Source of the DNA: Nitrospira sp. UBA6909
GTDB taxonomy: Bacteria; Nitrospirota; Nitrospiria; Nitrospirales; Nitrospiraceae
DNA: 7,835 bases
Direction: 5' to 3'
NCBI GenBank assembly: GCA_002451055.1
Contig: DKBD01000250.1
Coordinates: 17,948-25,782 of the forward strand
Below the pieces are notes generated by a model. The model searched no databases and was not told the origin of the DNA. It worked only from the letters and a program-made list of their open reading frames with translations. The position numbers and the translations under genes are program-made. Of the stretch, positions 1 to 5,513 are shown piece after piece (the first letter of the stretch is position 1; each line of letters opens with the position of its first letter).

Positions 1-1
1 G

Positions 2-916
2 GGATACGGCTACATGGGCCGCATTAGCGGACAACTTGGCCAGCGGAGGAGTATGGGCACGATCACCTTCCGCAACCCCTACGTCTATGATTCGCTGACT
101 TCGTTCCAGGTGGACGGCTATCGCACCCAGACGAACTATCTGACGTTTTTCGAATCCCGAACCGGCGGAAGCATGACGCTCGGCCGCTGGCTGTCCGAAT
201 ATGTCACGGGGAGCATCAGTCTGTTCGCGGAAGAAATGAATTACCGAAGTCCGGCGAAAGGCGTGTGCGACACCCCAACTCCCAGCGAAGTTTGCCAACA
301 GCTTGGGTATCAATCTTCGACAGGATTCAGGACTCATGCGTTCCGCGACACGCGCGATTACTACCTGGATCCCAGATCCGGCTGGCGGGTGGGCGGTGGA
401 TTCGATATCGGCACTCCATACATGGGCGGGACCAACAACTTCATCAAGTACACTGCGGATGTCATCAAGGTGACTCCGCTTCCCTTCGACATGAGGCTCT
501 CGATTCGCGGGCGGTTCGGCGAGGTTCGGCCTTTCGATGGCCAGCCGGTGCCGCTCAGTGAGCGGTTTTATGTCGGTGGGATCAATACGGTGCGCGGGTT
601 TGTGTTCGGTCGGGCCGGCCCAGTGGTGCCGACGACCAAAACCCTGGAGGGTGCCGCCAAACAAATCATCTTCAACGCCGATCTTATCTTCACGATTTCG
701 TCCGAGGCGAAGTTGAACGGCGTGATCTTTTTTGACTACGGGAAAGGGTTCAGAGATACCGAAGCGCTGTCGTTGTCCCTCAGGCCAACGGCCGGGGTCG
801 AAGGGAGGTGGATCTCTCCGTTCGGTCCCTTGCGCGCAGCCTATGGTATCAATCTTGACCCGCGGGAAGGCGAACGAGGCGGGGTGTTTGAGTTTACAAT
901 CGGATCGGTTTTTTAA
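2..916 (+). CDS. bamA: Outer membrane protein assembly factor BamA, C-terminal barrel (5' truncated)
   Basis: The frame is open to the left edge, so this is the last 304 residues of a longer protein; family members are about 750-850 residues, with POTRA domains preceding the barrel. BamA is the outer-membrane barrel that folds and inserts other barrel proteins. The visible part is rich in alternating aromatic and polar strands. It contains the Omp85 loop-6 motif VRGF (bases 590-601) within the stretch FYVGGINTVRGF, and an upstream DxR-DP-G motif (RDTRDYYLDPRSGW). It ends in a C-terminal phenylalanine (TIGSVF), as expected for a barrel beta-signal. Two cysteines (codons 266-268 and 293-295) lie eight residues apart in a probable surface loop and could form a disulfide. 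The POTRA region lies outside the window. TamA or another Omp85 protein is possible in principle, but two skp-like genes directly downstream favour BamA. Confidence 0.93.
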   Translation, partial: GYGYMGRISGQLGQRRSMGTITFRNPYVYDSLTSFQVDGYRTQTNYLTFFESRTGGSMTLGRWLSEYVTGSISLFAEEMNYRSPAKGVCDTPTPSEVCQQLGYQSSTGFRTHAFRDTRDYYLDPRSGWRVGGGFDIGTPYMGGTNNFIKYTADVIKVTPLPFDMRLSIRGRFGEVRPFDGQPVPLSERFYVGGINTVRGFVFGRAGPVVPTTKTLEGAAKQIIFNADLIFTISSEAKLNGVIFFDYGKGFRDTEALSLSLRPTAGVEGRWISPFGPLRAAYGINLDPREGERGGVFEFTIGSVF

Positions 917-946
917 CATGGTTGTGAAACAATGGACCGGGGTGAG

Positions 947-1513
947 ATGAAGCGAAGTCGGTGTGAGCAATACAGCGGGCGGTTGGCAGGAGCGGTGTTT
1001 GTATCGGTACTGATCCTTGCCGGTTGTGCGGTGCCTGGGTTCAAGGTCGAGGGGAAAATCGAGGGGAAAATCGGCGTGATCGACGCCCAACGCATTTTTG
1101 AGCAAACCAATGCGGGCAAGAAGGCGAAGGACAACCTCGTCGGGTTTTCCAAGAACCGCCAGGCGCTGATGGAGCTCGAGGAAAAGGAATTGCGCAGGAT
1201 GGAGGAAGACTTGGTCAAGCAAGCCAGCATCCTGAGCCCGTCGGCCAGACGCGAGCGGGAAGAGCAGTTTCGACGGAGGGTGCAGGAATATCAACAGAAA
1301 GCCGCGGACCTCAATCGGGAGGTTCAAGAAAAGCAGAAGAATGTGCTGGACGGCTTTCGAGACAAAGTGGAAATCGTCGCAGCCAAAGTTGCGCAACGAT
1401 TAGGAGTGCAGATCGTCGTCGACAAGAGCAAGGGCGGTCCGACCATCTATCATGAACAGAGTCTCGATATTTCAAGCCAGGTCATTGAGGAGTTCAATCG
1501 AGAATATCCGTAG
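947..1513 (+). CDS. OmpH/Skp-family periplasmic chaperone, predicted lipoprotein
   Basis: This 188-residue protein belongs to the OmpH/Skp family, whose trimers hold unfolded outer-membrane proteins in the periplasm. The N-terminus has basic residues, a hydrophobic stretch and a lipobox (LILAGC, with the cysteine at residue 27, codon 1025-1027). That predicts a lipid-anchored protein, whereas classical Skp is soluble. After the anchor comes KIGVIDAQRIF, the family's first strand, then a long charged helical region rich in E, K, R and Q (roughly residues 65-140) that would form the coiled-coil arms, then a C-terminal strand (VQIVVDKS). I chose ATG 947 because GGGGTGAG precedes it. An in-frame ATG at 932 would add five residues but has no ribosome binding site. 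The gene starts 30 bases after bamA, so co-transcription is likely. A 12-base tandem duplication lies just after the lipobox. The lipoprotein call is inferred from the motif alone. Confidence 0.85.
   Translation: MKRSRCEQYSGRLAGAVFVSVLILAGCAVPGFKVEGKIEGKIGVIDAQRIFEQTNAGKKAKDNLVGFSKNRQALMELEEKELRRMEEDLVKQASILSPSARREREEQFRRRVQEYQQKAADLNREVQEKQKNVLDGFRDKVEIVAAKVAQRLGVQIVVDKSKGGPTIYHEQSLDISSQVIEEFNREYP
1047..1070 (+). repeat. 12-base tandem duplication inside the lipoprotein Skp-like gene
   Basis: The unit TCGAGGGGAAAA occurs twice back to back (1047-1058 and 1059-1070). It encodes a VEGKIEGKI stretch in the linker between the lipidated cysteine and the first strand of the chaperone core. The repeat is in frame and lengthens the linker by four residues. 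It could be a slippage site. Confidence 0.8.
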
Positions 1514-1520
1514 CGTCGGT

Positions 1521-1525
1521 GGAGG
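1521..1525 (+). promoter_or_regulatory. Ribosome binding site of the second ompH gene
   Basis: GGAGG stands nine bases before ATG 1535, in the 21-base gap after the first ompH stop codon. It supports that start codon. Confidence 0.75.
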
Positions 1526-1534
1526 TTTGAGATT

Positions 1535-2071
1535 ATGAGAAGGGCGGGCATAATACTGCTGGGCGTTTTTATGTTGGCGGTGTCGACGCACACGGCGTCT
1601 GCCGGGGAAGCGGCGAAGATCGGCGTCATTGATCAACAGGCCGTCATGGATCGGTCCAAGGCGGGCAAGGGTGCCTTGGAAAATGCCAAGAATTACTCCA
1701 TGGCTCGGCAGAAAATCATCAATGCCGATGAGAAGGAGTTGGAGGATCTCAAACAGGCCCTGGAAGATCCCGACAGCAAGCTCAGTGAAACAGCCAAGCA
1801 GGAAAGACGGGAACAGTTCGGGAGCAAGCTGGAGGCGTATGAGCGGCGCCTCCAAGATTTCAACCTTGAAATCCAGAAGAAGCAGCGTGACATGGTTGCG
1901 GAATTTTCGAAGAAGATCGCGGATGCGGCCCAGGCAGTGGCTCAAAAAGAGGGTTACTTGGCCATCCTCGACAAGGGGGATGACTCGCTCTTCCGCATTG
2001 TGCTCTACCATCAACCGGCGCTGGATGTGACGGATCTGGTTGTCAAAGAGTTGGATCGTCGGAGCAATTAA
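1535..2071 (+). CDS. skp: OmpH/Skp-family periplasmic chaperone (soluble form)
   Basis: This 178-residue protein is close to the usual Skp size (about 160). It has a Sec signal peptide: a basic start (MRRAG), a hydrophobic core, and a likely cleavage site after TASA at residue 23. Mature sequence begins GEAAKIGVIDQQAVMDRSKAG, the OmpH opening, and continues into a long charged helical segment (about residues 55-135) and a final strand (YLAILDKGD). It aligns along its whole length with the preceding gene. Both have KIGVID, an AGK motif some 14 residues later, a DEKEL/EEKEL element and an (E/Q)RREQF-like element. The pair is therefore a tandem duplication that has diverged, one copy lipid-anchored and the other released. 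There is no lipobox here. It would act in the periplasm, delivering nascent barrel proteins to BamA encoded just upstream. Which copy is the functional equivalent of enterobacterial Skp cannot be told from sequence alone. Confidence 0.9.
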   Translation: MRRAGIILLGVFMLAVSTHTASAGEAAKIGVIDQQAVMDRSKAGKGALENAKNYSMARQKIINADEKELEDLKQALEDPDSKLSETAKQERREQFGSKLEAYERRLQDFNLEIQKKQRDMVAEFSKKIADAAQAVAQKEGYLAILDKGDDSLFRIVLYHQPALDVTDLVVKELDRRSN

Positions 2072-2096
2072 CAGCGGTGGATTCACCGCAACGAAG

Positions 2097-2102
2097 AGGA
2101 GG
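2097..2102 (+). promoter_or_regulatory. Ribosome binding site of fabZ
   Basis: AGGAGG lies eight bases before ATG 2111 and only five before an in-frame TTG at 2108. The spacing favours the ATG. Confidence 0.8.
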
Positions 2103-2110
2103 CAGCGTTG

Positions 2111-2572
2111 ATGGCAAATGTCGAGCAGGTGGAAATTCAGGGATTGCTTCCGCACCGCTATCCATTTTTGTTGGTGGATCGGATTAAGGAATTGGAGCCT
2201 AGCAGCCGGCTTGTCGCAATCAAGAATGTCACGGTCAATGAACCGTTTTTTCAGGGACATTTCCCCGGGCGGCCGGTGATGCCCGGTGTATTGATCATCG
2301 AAGCCATGGCGCAAGCGGGAGGAGTGCTGGTCTTTAAATCCGGCGGGCCGTCCGGCAAGCCCGTCGTCTATCTGACCGGCATCGAGGAGGCGAAATTTCG
2401 GAAGCCGGTAGTGCCGGGCGATCAGCTGCGTTTTGAAATCGACGTGCTCAAGAAGCGTCCGCCGTTCTGGAAAATGCAAGGAAAAGCCTATGTTGACAAC
2501 GAGATTGTGTGCGAGGCTGTCGTCACGGCCATGGTGGCCGAAGAGAAAGAGTCGGTGAAGAGTGCCAAGTGA
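2111..2572 (+). CDS. fabZ: 3-hydroxyacyl-[acyl-carrier-protein] dehydratase FabZ
   Basis: FabZ removes water from 3-hydroxyacyl-ACP during fatty-acid elongation in the cytoplasm. Because LpxA also draws on 3-hydroxyacyl-ACP, FabZ sits at the branch between phospholipid and lipid A synthesis. The protein is 153 residues (E. coli FabZ is about 151). It carries the family opening LLPHRYPFLLVDR (residues 12-24) and the catalytic block GHFPGRPVMPGVLIIEAMAQ. The active-site pair is His50 and Glu64, with the same 14-residue spacing as the E. coli His54/Glu68 pair. A hot-dog fold is expected. The gene begins 39 bases after the second ompH gene with a strong ribosome binding site. In enterobacteria lpxD lies just before fabZ, but here it does not. 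The last codons and the stop lie inside a 7-base repeat, so the C-terminal tail (ESVKSAK) is partly encoded by repeat DNA. Confidence 0.97.
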   Translation: MANVEQVEIQGLLPHRYPFLLVDRIKELEPSSRLVAIKNVTVNEPFFQGHFPGRPVMPGVLIIEAMAQAGGVLVFKSGGPSGKPVVYLTGIEEAKFRKPVVPGDQLRFEIDVLKKRPPFWKMQGKAYVDNEIVCEAVVTAMVAEEKESVKSAK

Positions 2573-2638
2573 TGAGTGAAGAGTCGCCGGGAGCCCATCG
2601 AGTCCAGGCTCGTCACCCAGTCACGGATTACTCATCAC
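2555..2638. repeat. Heptamer-periodic inverted repeat between fabZ and lpxA
   Basis: Five consecutive 7-base units begin at 2555, 2562, 2569, 2576 and 2583: GTGAAGA, GTGCCAA, GTGATGA, GTGAAGA, GTCGCCG. The run starts inside fabZ and supplies its TGA stop (2570-2572). The right side carries complementary units: CAGTCAC (2618-2624), GGATTAC (2625-2631) and TCATCAC (2632-2638). GTGATGAGT (2569-2577) and ACTCATCAC (2630-2638) are a perfect 9-base inverted pair. An inner GAGCC/GGCTC pair (2591-2595, 2607-2611) could stack inside. No T-tract follows, so it is not a standard terminator. The lpxA ribosome binding site starts one base after the right arm. Function is unknown. Confidence 0.7.
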
Positions 2639-2643
2639 GGAGG
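2639..2643 (+). promoter_or_regulatory. Ribosome binding site that sets the lpxA start
   Basis: GGAGG stands six bases before GTG 2650. It directly follows the right arm of the inverted repeat, so folding of that arm could affect access to it. It settles the start against an in-frame GTG at 2509 that lies within fabZ. Confidence 0.8.
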
Positions 2644-2649
2644 TTAAGT

Positions 2650-3468
2650 GTGAAAATTCATTCAACTGCGATTGTCCATCCCAAAGCGAATCTTGCCGAC
2701 GACGTGGAGGTCGGTCCCTATTGCGTTATCGGTGAGCATGTCACGATCGGTAAAGGAACGAAATTATTATCCCATGTCGCCGTCGATGGATGGACGGAGA
2801 TTGGTGAACGCAATGAGGTGCACCCATTCGCTTCGATCGGCGGTCCGCCGCAGCACCTTGGCTACAAAGGCGAACCGACCAAGGTTGTCCTCGGCCATGA
2901 CAATGTCATTCGTGAATATGTGACGATCAACCGTGCGACGGCGCAAGGCGGAGGGGTGACCTCGCTCGGATCGAGGAATATTCTGATGGCGTATGTACAT
3001 GTCGCGCACGATTGCCGGCTCGGCAACCATCTCATCATGGCGAACGCGGCCAGCTTGGCTGGGCATATCACGATCGGCGACCATGCGATCATCGGCGGCT
3101 TGACGGGCATTCACCAGTATGTTCGGGTCGGAGAATATGCGATGGTCGGAGGCTGTTGCGCCATCGGACAGGATGTCCCTCCCTTTATGCGGGCGGCGGG
3201 CGGCTACAGGGCTCATCTCTATGGACCCAATACGGTGGGACTTCAGCGACACGGCTTTTCCGGGGAGCGAATTGCCGTACTCAGGAAAGCATTCGATCTG
3301 CTGTTTCGGGATGGCCATCGAATAGCCGAGGCAATCAGGCTGGCCAAGAAGGAATTCAAAGGCCAGCCGGATGTGGCCAAGATCCTCACGTTCATGGAAG
3401 GGACAAAACGCGGGATATCCCGTGTGGTGAACGTCGATTTGGATATTGAATTCGATCAAGAGGGGTGA
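2650..3468 (+). CDS. lpxA: Acyl-ACP--UDP-N-acetylglucosamine O-acyltransferase LpxA
   Basis: LpxA catalyses the first step of lipid A synthesis, moving a 3-hydroxyacyl chain from ACP to the 3-position of UDP-GlcNAc in the cytoplasm. The 272-residue product (E. coli 262) opens with KIHSTAIVHPKANLADDVEVG. It has hexapeptide repeats of a left-handed beta-helix over about residues 1-190, then an alpha-helical C-terminus. The catalytic histidine is His120 in HVAHDC (E. coli His125), and HQ at 155-156 matches E. coli His160/Gln161. Gly168 in MVGGC matches E. coli Gly173, the acyl-chain ruler residue, which suggests a long chain such as C14 rather than C10; this is inference. The start is GTG 2650. 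An upstream in-frame extension to 2509 would overlap fabZ and the repeat and shows no family similarity. The stop is 11 bases from the lpxI start. Whether it prefers UDP-GlcNAc or a 3-amino analogue cannot be read by eye. Confidence 0.97.
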   Translation: MKIHSTAIVHPKANLADDVEVGPYCVIGEHVTIGKGTKLLSHVAVDGWTEIGERNEVHPFASIGGPPQHLGYKGEPTKVVLGHDNVIREYVTINRATAQGGGVTSLGSRNILMAYVHVAHDCRLGNHLIMANAASLAGHITIGDHAIIGGLTGIHQYVRVGEYAMVGGCCAIGQDVPPFMRAAGGYRAHLYGPNTVGLQRHGFSGERIAVLRKAFDLLFRDGHRIAEAIRLAKKEFKGQPDVAKILTFMEGTKRGISRVVNVDLDIEFDQEG

Positions 3469-3479
3469 GAAAAGCCTGT

Positions 3480-4331
3480 ATGGCCGTACCGATTCCAGTA
3501 CAAGACGGGCGGATCGGTCTGATCGCCGGAAACGGACGGTTTCCGATCATTTTTGCGGATAATGCCAGAAAATTGGGCCTGTTCGTCTCTGCTGTGGCCC
3601 ATGAGGGTGAAACGGAGCCGGACCTGGAGCATCATGTCGATCGAATTCACTGGATCAGGATCGGACAGCTCAACAAGCTGATCAACGCCTTCAAAGGCGA
3701 TGGTATCCGACAGGCGGTGATGCTGGGCGGCATTAAGAAGACGCATGTGTACAGTAAGGTGCGGCCGGATTTCCGTGCGCTGGCGCTCGCGGCTCGATTG
3801 GCTTTGTGGAAGGACGACGACATTCTCCGGGAAATCGCCGCTGAACTGGAACGGGATGGGATTACCATTTGCGAATCGACGTTCGGCCTCGAAGGGATTC
3901 TCGTCGAGGATGGGCCGCTCACGTCCCGTCAACCGAACAAGAAGGAGTGGAACGACATTCGCTACGGGTGGAAGATCGCGCAAGAGGTTGGGCGACTCGA
4001 TATCGGCCAATGTGTCGTGGTCAAGGATCGGGTGGTCGTGGCGGTGGAAGCGGTCGAGGGGACCGATGGGGCGATCAAACGCGGCGGCGAGCTGGCGAAG
4101 GAAGGGGCGGTGGTGGTCAAACGTAGCAAGCCGCAGCAGGATCTGCGCTTCGATTTGCCCGCTGTCGGGCCTCGGACGATCGAAGTCATGGAGTCGGTCA
4201 AGGCGACCGTGCTGGCGGTCGAAGCGGGCCGCACCGTGATCTTGGATCGGGATCAGCTCGTGAGCCAAGCGGAACGTGCTGGGATCGCGGTCATTGGACT
4301 GGCGGCGGATAACGTAAAACTCGAGACGTGA
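3480..4331 (+). CDS. lpxI: UDP-2,3-diacylglucosamine diphosphatase LpxI
   Basis: LpxI (formerly DUF1009) hydrolyses UDP-2,3-diacylglucosamine to lipid X and UMP. It replaces the unrelated LpxH in alpha-proteobacteria and several other phyla. From ATG 3480 the protein is 283 residues, the length I recall for the Caulobacter enzyme. The N-terminal domain starts with GRIGLIAGNGRFPIIFA (residues 10-26). The middle carries VMLGGIKKTHVYSKVRPDF and STFGLEGILVEDGPLT. The C-terminal domain carries GWKIAQEVGRLDIGQ, AVEAVEGTDGAIKRGG and DLRFDLPAVGP. By my count the second aspartate of DLRFD is residue 225, matching the essential Asp225 reported for Caulobacter LpxI. The start is uncertain: GTG 3465 overlaps the lpxA stop as GTGA and would add five residues, but its nearest purine-rich site is only about one base away, so ATG 3480 is preferred. 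The stop lies in a GTGACGC heptamer. Confidence 0.95.
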   Translation: MAVPIPVQDGRIGLIAGNGRFPIIFADNARKLGLFVSAVAHEGETEPDLEHHVDRIHWIRIGQLNKLINAFKGDGIRQAVMLGGIKKTHVYSKVRPDFRALALAARLALWKDDDILREIAAELERDGITICESTFGLEGILVEDGPLTSRQPNKKEWNDIRYGWKIAQEVGRLDIGQCVVVKDRVVVAVEAVEGTDGAIKRGGELAKEGAVVVKRSKPQQDLRFDLPAVGPRTIEVMESVKATVLAVEAGRTVILDRDQLVSQAERAGIAVIGLAADNVKLET

Positions 4332-4500
4332 CGCGTGAAGAGACGTACGGAGTGAGCGGTAAACGGTTTGGAGGCTCATGTTCGACCGCTGCCAAGCGCG
4401 ACATAGGCATTGAGGCCCATCGCTCCGATCGGCAGACGTCAGATACGAGCAACGAACGACAGGATGCGAGGAGCCTCTCTCCTCCACAGGCAAAAAGAAT
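4328..4500. repeat. Heptamer-rich spacer between lpxI and the oxidoreductase gene
   Basis: The spacer opens with GTGACGC (4328-4334, containing the lpxI stop TGA) and GTGAAGA (4335-4341), units of the same type as those after fabZ. Near the far end it has AGATACG, AGCAACG, AACGACA at exact 7-base steps (4441-4461). The same AGATACG plus AACGACA pair occurs before lpxB (5703-5716), lacking exactly the middle heptamer. The two sides do not form a long inverted repeat here, unlike the other two spacers. I see no gene, promoter or T-tract terminator. Confidence 0.6.
4468..4484 (+). other. Small hairpin upstream of the oxidoreductase start
   Basis: GAGGAG (4468-4473) and CTCCTC (4479-4484) can pair across a five-base loop. 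The stem ends 16 bases before ATG 4501. It contains the only strong purine-rich ribosome-binding-like sequence in the area, but that is too far from the ATG to serve it directly. No T-run follows, so it is not a recognisable terminator. Function is unknown. Confidence 0.4.
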
Positions 4501-5466
4501 ATGACCAGATTACGTGCGGGAGTTGTTGGCGTTGGGCATTTGGGACAGCACCATGCGAGACTCTATGCGTCGTTGCCCGACACGGCGCTTATCGGCGTGA
4601 CAGATCAGGATCTCGGACGCGCTCGGCTCATCGCGGAGCGGCATGGCGCGCAGGTCTTCGAAAACCTGCCGGAACTCCTCAAAACAGTCGATGTGGTCAG
4701 CGTGGCCGTGCCCACATCGGCGCATTATGGTGTGGCACGAACCTGTCTTGAAGCGGGAAAGCACGTCTTGGTCGAAAAGCCGATCGCCGTGAAGCCTGTC
4801 GAGGCAAGGGAACTTGTCGAGCTGGCCAAAGCCAAGGGGTGTCGGCTTCAGGTCGGCCACAGCGAGCGGTTCAATCCCATCATGCAGGCGATGCGGCCGC
4901 ACATCCGACGGCCGGCGTTCATCGAAGGCCATCGCATCGGGCCGTACAGTGAACGCGGAACCGACGTCGATGTTGTGCTGGACTTAATGATTCATGATCT
5001 GGATTTGGTGTTGTCCTTCAATCCAGGGCCGGTCGAAGAGGTGAGAGCTGCCGGAGTGCCGGTGCTTTCATCGACAATTGATATCGCGAATGCGCGCATC
5101 CAATTTCAAAGCGGGTGCGTCGCCAACTTGACGGCAAGCCGGGTCTCCCTGGCCAAGATGCGACGGCTGCGGGTGTTTCAGCGCGAGAGTTACGTGTCGA
5201 TCGATTTCCAATCCCGCCAGGGGATCGTCGGACGCCGCTCCGGTGAGCCGGGGCGACAACCGGGATTTGCGATCGAAGAGTGTAAAGGAGGCGATGACGA
5301 GCCGTTGAAGTTGCAACTCGAATCGTTTCTTCGGTCGATTCGGACCGGCGCGACACCCGTTGTGTCTGGGGAAGACGGAGCGGCTGCGCTGGAAGTCGCG
5401 TATCAAGTGCTGGCCGCGATCGATTCATTTGTGCATCGCCAAGCGGAACAGGAGACATCCGGATAA
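4501..5466 (+). CDS. Gfo/Idh/MocA-family NAD(P)-dependent oxidoreductase, possibly GnnA-like (UDP-GlcNAc 3-dehydrogenase)
   Basis: The 321-residue protein has the two-domain layout of Gfo/Idh/MocA dehydrogenases. An N-terminal Rossmann fold carries GVGHLG (residues 10-15 in VVGVGHLGQHH). VLVEKPIA follows, with the typical EKP at 92-94, then GHSERFNP (119-126). The catalytic-type motif DLMIHD has Asp161 and His165. The C-terminal half is the alpha/beta substrate domain (from about 125). Its position between lpxI and lpxB suggests a role in lipid A. In Acidithiobacillus ferrooxidans, GnnA of this family lies near lpxA and oxidises the 3-hydroxyl of UDP-GlcNAc, after which the aminotransferase GnnB installs an amine so that LpxA makes an amide. 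No gnnB is visible here, so the assignment is a hypothesis. The family fold is secure; the substrate is not. The ribosome binding site is weak (ACAGG about ten bases upstream). Confidence 0.9.
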   Translation: MTRLRAGVVGVGHLGQHHARLYASLPDTALIGVTDQDLGRARLIAERHGAQVFENLPELLKTVDVVSVAVPTSAHYGVARTCLEAGKHVLVEKPIAVKPVEARELVELAKAKGCRLQVGHSERFNPIMQAMRPHIRRPAFIEGHRIGPYSERGTDVDVVLDLMIHDLDLVLSFNPGPVEEVRAAGVPVLSSTIDIANARIQFQSGCVANLTASRVSLAKMRRLRVFQRESYVSIDFQSRQGIVGRRSGEPGRQPGFAIEECKGGDDEPLKLQLESFLRSIRTGATPVVSGEDGAAALEVAYQVLAAIDSFVHRQAEQETSG

Positions 5467-5482
5467 GGGGGAGAAGGGGGAG
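5465..5482. repeat. 9-base tandem repeat at the 3' end of the oxidoreductase gene
   Basis: AAGGGGGAG occurs twice in a row (5465-5473 and 5474-5482), beginning within the TAA stop codon (5464-5466). It is purine-only and could be a slippage product. Confidence 0.6.
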
Positions 5483-5513
5483 AGACGCGGCGTACTCATT
5501 CTTCTGCTAGTCT

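Noticed and set aside
1472..2479. Long minus-strand open frame (335 codons) opposite ompH and fabZ
   Set aside because: It is antisense to two clear genes, has no recognisable domain, and such frames are common opposite GC-rich coding sequence.
2509..2649. In-frame N-terminal extension of LpxA by 47 codons
   Set aside because: It overlaps the fabZ 3' end and the inverted repeat, has no family similarity, and GTG 2650 has a well-placed GGAGG.
3456..4493. Long minus-strand open frame (345 codons) opposite lpxI
   Set aside because: It mirrors lpxI with low-complexity H/R/D-rich composition and no family features.
4410..4751. Plus-strand open frame of 113 codons spanning the lpxI-oxidoreductase spacer
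   Set aside because: Most of it is out of frame within the oxidoreductase gene, and the spacer part has no ribosome binding site or protein-like pattern.
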